Below, one piece after another: positions 1 to 5,592 of a stretch of 10,229 bases of DNA; positions within the stretch are counted from its first letter, which is position 1; each line of letters opens with the position of its first letter. A program made the translations under genes and the position numbers. The notes beneath the pieces were generated by a model. It made no database searches and was not told the DNA's origin. It saw only the letters and a program-made list of their open reading frames with translations. This stretch comes from Verrucomicrobiota bacterium (GTDB lineage Bacteria; Verrucomicrobiota; Verrucomicrobiia; Limisphaerales; JAGWYX01), in contig JAGWYX010000065.1 of assembly GCA_018969165.1 (NCBI GenBank), positions 1 through 10,229 on the forward strand, given 5' to 3'.

Positions 1-2362
1 CGGCTGACGCGGCGGCGATCGCGGTCCGCGCGGATTCCACGGAAGCCGCGGTCCGTTTCAGTGCCTTCTGCGCGTCCTGGAGCAGGTGCGCGGCGCGGGC
101 GTTGGCCTCTTCGGCCCGCTTGGCGGTCTGCTCGGTTTCGGCGAGGGATTTCTCGGCCGCCTTGGCCCGCGTTTGCTCATCCCTTTGTCGCTTGGCGGCC
201 TCGATGGAAAGTCGTTCCGCCGCCGCCCGGTTCACATTCGCCGTTTGCACCTGGGCGGCAGCGGCGGCGGCGGCCTGCTCCGCGGCTTGCTGACGGGCGC
301 TGGCCCGGTCGAGCGCGATCCTCGACTCAGCCGCGCGGTCGAGCGCGGATTTAGCCGTGGCGGCAGTCTCGGCAGCGGCGCGTTGGACGCTGGCCGGGAC
401 CTCCACGGGCGACGCGCCATTGGTGGGCGCCGGGGTTTTGGCCTGAGCCAGTTTCTGCGCGGCGGCTTTGGCCTGGCGCGTCAGTTCCACCAGCGATTTG
501 TCCGCGGCCGAGCGCGCCGCGGTGGCTTGGTCCACTGCCGCCTTGGCTTGGGCAGCCTTGTCTCGCGCCGATTGGGCGGCGGCCACCGCCAGCGTTGCAA
601 CTTTCGACGCGATCTCCTTGAGGTCCGACGCCAATTTCGCCGCCGCCGCCGCGTCGTTCAACCCTTTGTCGGCCTCCGTCTTGGCCTCGCGTGCCAGCCG
701 AACGGAGCTTTGCTGTTCCGCCAATGCGCGGTCGGCGGTCGCGTGTGCTTCCGCCGCCTTGCTGACCGCATTGGTGTCGGCAGGTTCCTGTTTGCTGGCG
801 TTTTCCAGGACGCCTTGCTGATAAGTCAGCTCTTGCTTCACGAAAGCCAGCGCGCGCTCGGCGGCCTGCACCGCTTCTTGCGCGTGGCGCTCGCCCGTCA
901 GCTCGGCAACCAACTGGCCGTCGTTCGCGTTCCACAGTCTCACGACCTTGTTCAGCCCGGCGGCGGCGAACCGTCCTCCATCCGGCCGGACTGCCACCGC
1001 TGTCACCGGTCCTCCCTGCTTCAGTTCGCGCACCTGTTTCCCGGTCTCGAGATCCCACACCCGCACCGTGCCATCGCGGCTGCCCGAAACCAGTTCGTTG
1101 CCCTCCAGCCCAAGCGCATCCAGGCACGTAACCGGCTGGCTGTGCCCGGTCAGTTGTCGGACCGGGCCCGGAGGCGGGCCGTTGCCGGCAGCACCGGAGG
1201 CCGACGGCAATGACCAGAGCCGGATCACGTTGTCGTCGCCGGCCGACGCGATTTGCGCGCCGCGCCTGACCCAGGCGACGGCGTTGACCTTCGCGGGAGT
1301 GATGATCGTTCCCGCCGCCCGACCGTCGTGCAACCTCCAAACCCGGATCGTTTGATCGGCCGAACCGGAACAAAGCTCGGCGCCGTCCGGGGAGAAGCGC
1401 ACCGATCTCACCGCCGCGGTGTGACCCGTGAGTTCGCGGACGAGCTTCCCGCGGACGGGGTCCCACAGCCGGATTCGCCCGTCGCGCCCACCAAACGCGA
1501 GGCATTTGCCGTCCGGACTGGAGGCGATTACGCGCGCATCGCCGATGTCGGCGGACGAAAGCGTGGCTCGCTGGGTGTTGGGTTGCCGCCGCCAGAGTTT
1601 GACTTCGCGGTAGCCACCCGAGGCCAGGCGCGAACCGTCGGGGCTGAAAGCGAGCGCCTGGACCAGGTCGCGCTGCGCGACGCCCGGCTGATCGGCAAAG
1701 CCGCGTTTCAGTAGCGCCGGGTCGGTCAGGCGTGTCACCAGTTGGCCCGAGGGCAGGTGGTAAATAAAAATCTGGTTCGCCCGGCCGCAGGCGGCGAACT
1801 GGCCATCGGCGGTGATCGCCACCGCGTCGATCTCGTTCAACCCGGGCGGCAATGGCTGCCAATGGACCGGACCCACCACGCTCGTCACCACCCCGGTAGC
1901 GCCCTGGTCGATCCAGAGCTTCACCAGCCCGAGTTCAGTCGGCGTCAAGGTCAGGGCGTTTACCGGATTGTTTCGGGGCGGCATGAACGGCTTCTGGGCG
2001 TGCGCGGCGACCTGCAGCAGCAGGCTCTGGCTCCCCTTTCGCGGCACCACGACCGGGCCGTCTTCGCTGCCCTTGAGGATGCTCGCCGGGGTCTCCAGGA
2101 CCAGGCTGGCTTTGGCCTTGGTCGTGTTGTGGCAGGCCAGACAATTGCGTTTGAGCACCGGAAGGATTTCCTCCTCGAAATTGACCGGGGTCGACCGCTT
2201 CAAATCCGCGATCGGGACCGCCGCCGACGCAATGGCCGCTGCGGGCTGAAGCTGCGCCGCCTGGCTCGCGACCAGGCAGCCCCAGGCGATCACAGCCATC
2301 CAAACGTGGATGACTGGACGAGCCACCCCGAGCCCGCCGATTTTGCCGGCGGCTTGCTTCAT
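1..2362 (-). CDS. Secreted c-type cytochrome-WD40 protein with long coiled coil (left end cut off)
   Basis: The frame is open from ATG 2362 through the left edge, giving 787 visible residues and no stop. An N-terminal hydrophobic segment (about 17-33, PVIHVWMAVIAWGCLVA) indicates export. A planctomycete-type cytochrome c domain (PSCyt1-like, PF07635) follows at about 60-145, starting VNFEEEILPVLKRNCLACH with the CxxCH heme site at 74-78. FMPPRN (Met127) is a plausible distal heme ligand. I count seven WD40 blades from about 176 to 490, with recognisable FSPDG...LASGG and IRLWD or VRVWD strands, enough for one closed propeller. From about 490 to the edge the protein is an Ala/Lys/Glu/Arg/Gln-rich coiled coil of nearly 300 residues. 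More domains may lie beyond the edge. The start is 16 nt after the PPC gene stop; a second in-frame ATG at 2374 is possible. The protein probably sits in the periplasm or cell surface and partners the PPC protein, which also carries a coiled coil. The heme is inferred from the motif. Confidence 0.93.
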   Translation of the reverse strand, partial: MKQAAGKIGGLGVARPVIHVWMAVIAWGCLVASQAAQLQPAAAIASAAVPIADLKRSTPVNFEEEILPVLKRNCLACHNTTKAKASLVLETPASILKGSEDGPVVVPRKGSQSLLLQVAAHAQKPFMPPRNNPVNALTLTPTELGLVKLWIDQGATGVVTSVVGPVHWQPLPPGLNEIDAVAITADGQFAACGRANQIFIYHLPSGQLVTRLTDPALLKRGFADQPGVAQRDLVQALAFSPDGSRLASGGYREVKLWRRQPNTQRATLSSADIGDARVIASSPDGKCLAFGGRDGRIRLWDPVRGKLVRELTGHTAAVRSVRFSPDGAELCSGSADQTIRVWRLHDGRAAGTIITPAKVNAVAWVRRGAQIASAGDDNVIRLWSLPSASGAAGNGPPPGPVRQLTGHSQPVTCLDALGLEGNELVSGSRDGTVRVWDLETGKQVRELKQGGPVTAVAVRPDGGRFAAAGLNKVVRLWNANDGQLVAELTGERHAQEAVQAAERALAFVKQELTYQQGVLENASKQEPADTNAVSKAAEAHATADRALAEQQSSVRLAREAKTEADKGLNDAAAAAKLASDLKEIASKVATLAVAAAQSARDKAAQAKAAVDQATAARSAADKSLVELTRQAKAAAQKLAQAKTPAPTNGASPVEVPASVQRAAAETAATAKSALDRAAESRIALDRASARQQAAEQAAAAAAAQVQTANVNRAAAERLSIEAAKRQRDEQTRAKAAEKSLAETEQTAKRAEEANARAAHLLQDAQKALKRTAASVESARTAIAAASA

Positions 2363-2382
2363 GGTCCAAGGCATCCAGTCAT
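2359..2382 (-). other. Possible 7-residue coupling mini-ORF between the PPC and WD40 genes
   Basis: A strong Shine-Dalgarno sequence, AAGGAGG (minus strand of 2393-2399), lies within the last codons of the PPC gene. It stands 10 nt before an ATG at 2382-2380 that overlaps the PPC stop as ATGA. This ATG opens a tiny frame, MTGCLGP, whose stop TGA (2361-2359) overlaps the start ATG of the WD40 gene (2362-2360), again as ATGA. The arrangement could hand ribosomes from one gene to the next. It may equally be coincidence: the SD bases also encode the ordinary Lys-Glu-Ala of the PPC tail. No independent support. Confidence 0.25.
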
Positions 2383-5057
2383 TGGCGCTTGGCCTCCTTG
2401 AGCGGCGCGGGGCTGACTCTCAGGCGGATGGGCGGAGAATAAACGGTGACGGCGACATCCAGGGGCTGGACCTTCTGGGTCATCGCCTTCGCGCGGTCTG
2501 TCATGGCGACCTTTTCCTTCTCCGCGTCCCGGAGTTTGGCGGAAAACTCGGCGGCCGCCTTTTCCGCCGAAGCCTTGGCCTCGTTGGCCGCCTGGGAGCG
2601 CGCGTCGGCTTCGGCTGCTTCTCTCTCCGCGGCCATCTCCGCCGCTTGCAGCAGCGGGTCGGCTGGTGATTTTTCACAAGCCGCCCGCGCCGCCGCCCGC
2701 TTGGCGTCCAACGGGCGCGCCTCCGCGGCGGTGTCCTCGGCGCTCTTCTTCGCCGCGGCCAGTCGGTTCGCGGCCTTCGCCGACGCCGCCTTGAGTTCGG
2801 CTACTGTCGTTTCGACGTGCCGGGCCTGGTCCTCGGCCGTCCTCGCCTCGGTGTCCGCCACCTTCCAGGCCTTGGGCGCGAGCTTCCGGTAGCGCACGTC
2901 TGCCAGGAGCCGCGCGTAGAAGGTGTGGACTCCGGCCGGGATTTTTTGCTGGGCCAGGTCCAACTCGAGGACCGCGTTGGTCGCCCGGCCGTCGAGTTCG
3001 ACTTCGGGGGCCGAGTCCAGCCCCGGCAGACCCGCCGGGGTCAGTTTCAGTTTCCCGTTCACCTCGGCGCGCCGGGTCAGTTGGATTGGAATCTGCAACT
3101 TGCCGCCCACCACCGCTTCCCAGGTCCGGGACGTTTCGACCCCGATCGACAGCGGGGCCGTTTCGGTGGCGCTCACGGCTACCGCAAATTCGCGGGTCAG
3201 TCGCGAGCAAACCGCCTCGGTGCTATAATCCGCCACATTCCAGACCACCGTCCCGCCGCGCGCCGCGCGCACCAACGTCGCTCCGTTTATCTCCGCCCGC
3301 CCCACGATCCGGATCGGCCCGAACCAATTGGTCACCGACGCTCCCGCCGTCAAAAGAAGAGTGGCAGTGGTTTGGTCGGAAGGGATAGTCGCTGGCCCGG
3401 CCGCCACTCCGGAGGGCAACCCTTCCACCGCCAGTTCAATCGCGCCATTGAACCCGTCACGGCGGAAAGCCAACACCTTGACGGGAGTCGTCTCGGCTCG
3501 ACGCAAGAAGGTCGTCCAGACTCGAGCTTCCTTCGCATCCTTGTTCGCCAGCGGCGGCGGCTGCGGCAGGGCAACCAGCCGGAAATCGGGCGACTCCTTG
3601 CGAATCGAAAGCTGATAGACCGCGCCCGGGTACTCCTCGTTCTCGTTGAACAGGTCGCGGACCTGGACCCGGTATCGGCCGCTCTCTTTGACGTTGAACT
3701 CCCAGGCGGGATCACGCGTGGTGGTATTGAACTCGACGCCGCCCAGGTTCGCATCGGCGCCATAAACCTCCCGCACGTCGGCCGTCTTGAGTTCGCCCTT
3801 GGCGGTCCTGGACAAACGTTGCACGAGCAGGAATGGATCCACCGACCAGCCCAGTCGTTGGGAATAGATTTCCATCCAATACCGGTCCCCCTTGGCCGCC
3901 TCGAACGTGATCCAGGTGGGCCGGCTGTGCGCGTGAAAGCGCCCGACAAATTCGCACGGCAGCACGACGGCCTGCGCGCGGTCCGGTGTGTCGTCCGACC
4001 CTTGCTCGACCACCACCGGCGCCTCGGCAAAACCGATCCAGGCGGGGTTCGAGACCTTCCCCCCGTTGCGCAGGCGATACTCGATCCCCTCCATCACCGC
4101 GGCGGCGGGCAGCGTCAGCCAGTCGGCCGGCAGCCACGAGTTAAAGCGGCGCTCGCCGGGCATGGGAATCTGCGCCGGCACCTGCTCCAACCGATTGCCA
4201 TCGAGCCTCTCGCCCAGGGCGGGTTGGCTGCCGGGCAGATCGCGCCCGGAGAGCATGTATTGCCCCGTGGTTCCCGGTTGACCGGCTGCGGGCAAAACGA
4301 AGTCGATCCGCGGGGCCGTTCCAATCGTGAGCCGGTAGAAGTATTCATCCCCACCGCGGTAGAGTCGATCATGCACCCGGAGCAGGTACTCCCCGTCGGC
4401 CGGGGCGGTGAAATCGAGCAACCCGCCACTGCGATTGCGGCCCAACTCGCGGCCCGCGGTGTCGCCCACGATCAGCACGGGCTCCATCCGGGAATCGAGG
4501 TTGCGCGCGGCGCAGTCGATCAGCACCCGCTGGCCGGTCTTGGCCGCCATTTGGAAGTACTCGATCGCATCCGGCCGGGCGCAGCCGTTCACGGTGGTAT
4601 TCACCGCCATCGTGGTCGCCGTCGTCGGCGTCGAATTGGTTGCGCTCGACGTCCGTTCGGGTAGGTCTCCCACGACGAAAGCCCGCGGATTAGTAATCCC
4701 GAACCGGCCGACCACCCGCGCGTCATACACGCCGGGGGCCGCATCCGCGGCGATGCGGACCAGAAACCGGTCGGCGCCCCCGTCCGGCGACGGTTTACGG
4801 GTTGCCGAAATGCCCGGGCCGGAGAAGTAAATTTCTTGGGCTTCGTCCAGGTCCGCGCCGGTCACCCTTACCTCGACCGTGGTCCCTTGTCGTCCACCGG
4901 CCGGGACGACCGTGTCCAACCGGGCCAGCGGCAGTTCGGCGTGGAGAACGGCGGGAACGACGAACAACCGAAACGCGAGCAGGGTGACGAGGTGGGTTAT
5001 GGCGTTACGAAATGGGACCCTGACCTCGGCAGAACCCTCACCCCGGCCCTCTCCCAT
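2379..5057 (-). CDS. Secreted multi-domain beta-sandwich/PPC-domain protein with C-terminal coiled coil
   Basis: About 892 residues from ATG 5057. A Sec signal is visible (hydrophobic TLLAFRLFVVPAVLHA, probable cut after Ala40), then a first Ig/TIG-like domain at about 44-130 (DTVVPAGGRQGTTVEVRVTG). Next comes a pre-peptidase C-terminal (PPC)-like domain at about 146-250 (IEYFQMAAKTGQRVLIDC, then FTAPADGEYLLRVHD). It is followed by a second TIG-like domain (PAAGQPGTTGQYMLSG), a second PPC-like domain at about 358-490 (ITFEAAKGDRYWMEIYSQRLG) and further beta domains with GFNGAIELAVEGLPSGV. An Ala/Glu/Lys-rich coiled coil at about 732-860 interrupts the last beta region, which resumes as VYSPPIRLRVSP. 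Such proteins in these phyla accompany cytochrome/WD40 and DUF1553 genes and probably serve as surface scaffolds or binding modules. The start is uncertain: ATG 5057 lies inside a repeat hairpin without a ribosome-binding site. The only downstream alternative near it, TTG 4967, would shorten the signal peptide too much. The frame upstream to 5582 is repeat DNA. Confidence 0.85.
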   Translation of the reverse strand: MGEGRGEGSAEVRVPFRNAITHLVTLLAFRLFVVPAVLHAELPLARLDTVVPAGGRQGTTVEVRVTGADLDEAQEIYFSGPGISATRKPSPDGGADRFLVRIAADAAPGVYDARVVGRFGITNPRAFVVGDLPERTSSATNSTPTTATTMAVNTTVNGCARPDAIEYFQMAAKTGQRVLIDCAARNLDSRMEPVLIVGDTAGRELGRNRSGGLLDFTAPADGEYLLRVHDRLYRGGDEYFYRLTIGTAPRIDFVLPAAGQPGTTGQYMLSGRDLPGSQPALGERLDGNRLEQVPAQIPMPGERRFNSWLPADWLTLPAAAVMEGIEYRLRNGGKVSNPAWIGFAEAPVVVEQGSDDTPDRAQAVVLPCEFVGRFHAHSRPTWITFEAAKGDRYWMEIYSQRLGWSVDPFLLVQRLSRTAKGELKTADVREVYGADANLGGVEFNTTTRDPAWEFNVKESGRYRVQVRDLFNENEEYPGAVYQLSIRKESPDFRLVALPQPPPLANKDAKEARVWTTFLRRAETTPVKVLAFRRDGFNGAIELAVEGLPSGVAAGPATIPSDQTTATLLLTAGASVTNWFGPIRIVGRAEINGATLVRAARGGTVVWNVADYSTEAVCSRLTREFAVAVSATETAPLSIGVETSRTWEAVVGGKLQIPIQLTRRAEVNGKLKLTPAGLPGLDSAPEVELDGRATNAVLELDLAQQKIPAGVHTFYARLLADVRYRKLAPKAWKVADTEARTAEDQARHVETTVAELKAASAKAANRLAAAKKSAEDTAAEARPLDAKRAAARAACEKSPADPLLQAAEMAAEREAAEADARSQAANEAKASAEKAAAEFSAKLRDAEKEKVAMTDRAKAMTQKVQPLDVAVTVYSPPIRLRVSPAPLKEAKRQ

Positions 5058-5242
5058 CGGATGGGAGAGGGAGGATCTTTCGCCGTGATCGGTTTGACTG
5101 AGCTCTTCGGGTGCCCCTCCATCACCGGCGGCGATGGCGAAGGGAACTTCAGAAGGTTCGAGCAGCCCAGTTGGCGATTCCCTCGCCCCGGGGAAAGGGG
5201 TCAGGGCATGCCCCGGCGAAGCGAAGCGAAGTCGGGTGAGGG
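5035..5242. repeat. MITE-like/REP-like element with CCCTCACCC...GGGTGAGGG arms
   Basis: The left arm CCCTCACCC (5035-5043) is matched by an exact 9-nt inverted copy, GGGTGAGGG (5234-5242). Just inside the left arm lies a near-perfect hairpin at 5047-5071: CCCTCTCCCAT, a 3-nt CGG turn, then ATGGGAGAGGG. Inside the right half is CCCTCGCCCCGGGGAAAGGGG (about 5180-5200), a degenerate echo of the same theme, and a triple GCGAA tandem (5216-5230). Repeats with 'CCCTCACCC...CCCTCTCCC...GGGAGAGGG' are widespread intergenic elements in many bacterial phyla and are often mistranslated as 'LTPALS...GEG' peptides; this identification is from memory. The outer boundaries are inferred from the inverted arms only. 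Confidence 0.6.
5047..5071. repeat. Perfect 11-bp hairpin containing the probable start codon of the downstream gene
   Basis: CCCTCTCCCAT (5047-5057) pairs with ATGGGAGAGGG (5061-5071) around a CGG turn, with no mismatch. On the minus strand the ATG proposed for the PPC-domain gene (5057-5055) is the first codon of the 3' arm, directly after the loop. If the mRNA folds this way, the start codon would be paired. It has no adjacent Shine-Dalgarno sequence: the bases before it on the minus strand are pyrimidine-rich (CCTCCCTCTCCC). It is part of the larger repeat element rather than a dedicated regulator, as far as can be judged. Confidence 0.75.
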
Positions 5243-5289
5243 CGGGTTCCTGGAGAGCCGCCATATCCGAGGCCGGACTTGGCATGAGG

Positions 5290-5442
5290 CCATGAACCGG
5301 AAAAGACCCTGTAGCAGCCGACGTAAGTCGGCTCTGACTGGTTCGGAGGAAAGAGTGAGCGGACTGAGGTCCGCTGCTACCGGGTTTATGGGAAGCCCCC
5401 ACGGATCCTCGATCATGCCTCGAGACCATGAACCTGGAAGAG
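5290..5442. repeat. Imperfect 17-nt direct repeat (5290-5305 and 5426-5442)
   Basis: CCATGAACCGGAAAAG at 5290-5305 and CCATGAACCTGGAAGAG at 5426-5442 differ by one inserted base and one substitution. The first nine bases are identical. Each copy stands immediately before a palindromic element, in the same orientation. They could be part of a larger repeat module that includes the palindromes, or the remains of a duplication at insertion. The interval contains the REPIN-like element. Confidence 0.5.
5306..5385. repeat. REPIN-like pair of inverted palindromic (REP) units
   Basis: Two copies of a 29-nt unit face each other. Unit 1 (5306-5334) and the reverse complement of unit 2 (5357-5385) match at 24 of 29 positions. 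Each begins with ACCC, then T or G, then GTAGCAGC. Unit 1 folds as AGCCGAC (5316-5322), loop GTAA, GTCGGCT (5327-5333). Unit 2 folds as AGCGGAC (5358-5364), loop TGAG, GTCCGCT (5369-5375). The one stem difference is compensatory: a C-G pair in one is G-C in the other, so pairing is kept in both. The outermost GTAGCAGC (5311-5318) and GCTGCTAC (5373-5380) are also exact inverted copies, allowing one large cruciform. About 22 nt separate the units. This is the architecture of a REPIN, which elsewhere is mobilised by a REP-associated tyrosine (TnpA-Y1) transposase; none is in the window. Confidence 0.75.
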
Positions 5443-5490
5443 CGGCGGTGCCGCGCCCCCAGGCCGAGCGGCAGCTCGGCCCCACCGCCG
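5443..5490. repeat. Third composite palindrome
   Basis: The outer arms CGGCGGTG (5443-5450) and CACCGCCG (5483-5490) are exact inverted copies. Inside them is a perfect 8-bp hairpin, GGCCGAGC (5462-5469), loop GGCA, GCTCGGCC (5474-5481). The layout (outer arms plus an inner stem with a 4-nt loop) resembles the units at 5306-5385, but the sequence differs. It is preceded by an imperfect copy of the CCATGAACC-GGAA motif that also precedes the first element. On the minus strand it lies about 100 nt after the stop of the DUF1549/1553 gene and could slow RNA decay from that 3' end, but there is no T-tract to make it a terminator. Confidence 0.55.
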
Positions 5491-5592
5491 AACGGTCGAT
5501 GAAGAGTCAGCATAGCCCCGCCGGCCCCTGCCCTCCACCTCGTTCCCCGCCCGGCGCGCCGTGGTTCGCCCGTTGAGAGCATAGGAACTGGA

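Larger units (their letters stand above)
5058..5592. other. Gene-free island of palindromic repeats
   Basis: This is the only stretch over 300 nt without a credible gene. Frames crossing it on both strands give low-complexity Pro/Arg/Gly/Ser-rich peptides, including the LTPALSHRMGEG-type string that repeats of this kind produce when translated. It holds at least three structured elements: an element bounded by CCCTCACCC and GGGTGAGGG arms, a double inverted palindrome at 5306-5385, and a third hairpin at 5443-5490. A 17-nt imperfect direct repeat also lies at 5290-5305 and 5426-5442. No U-tract follows any of the hairpins on the minus strand, so I do not call a rho-independent terminator. A promoter for the downstream gene could lie here, but I cannot pick one out. 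Confidence 0.8.

Noticed and set aside
86..1213. Long plus-strand open frame opposite the WD40/coiled-coil gene, and a 503-residue minus-strand frame at 351-1862
   Set aside because: Both are Arg/Gly/Pro-rich shadows of the open frame that runs from 2362 to the left edge, which has clear cytochrome, WD40 and coiled-coil sequence.
2817..4664. 615-residue plus-strand open frame
   Set aside because: It has a low-complexity Arg/Gly/His/Pro composition with no recognisable motif and lies opposite the PPC-domain gene, as expected of antisense frames in GC-rich DNA.
5216..5230. GCGAA triple tandem as a meaningful microsatellite or iteron
   Set aside because: Only three 5-nt copies inside a repeat element; too short to support a function.
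5462..5481. Rho-independent terminator after the DUF1549/1553 gene
   Set aside because: The stem is strong, but no T-run follows on the minus strand; annotated as a repeat palindrome instead.
4836..5576. 246-residue plus-strand frame and a 94-residue minus-strand frame (5201-5485) across the repeat island
   Set aside because: They contain LTPALSHRMGEG-type strings typical of translated intergenic repeats; no evidence of a real protein.
5058..5582. N-terminal extension of the PPC-domain protein up to 5582
   Set aside because: The region is made of palindromic repeats, its translation has no domain character, and the signal peptide would be internal.
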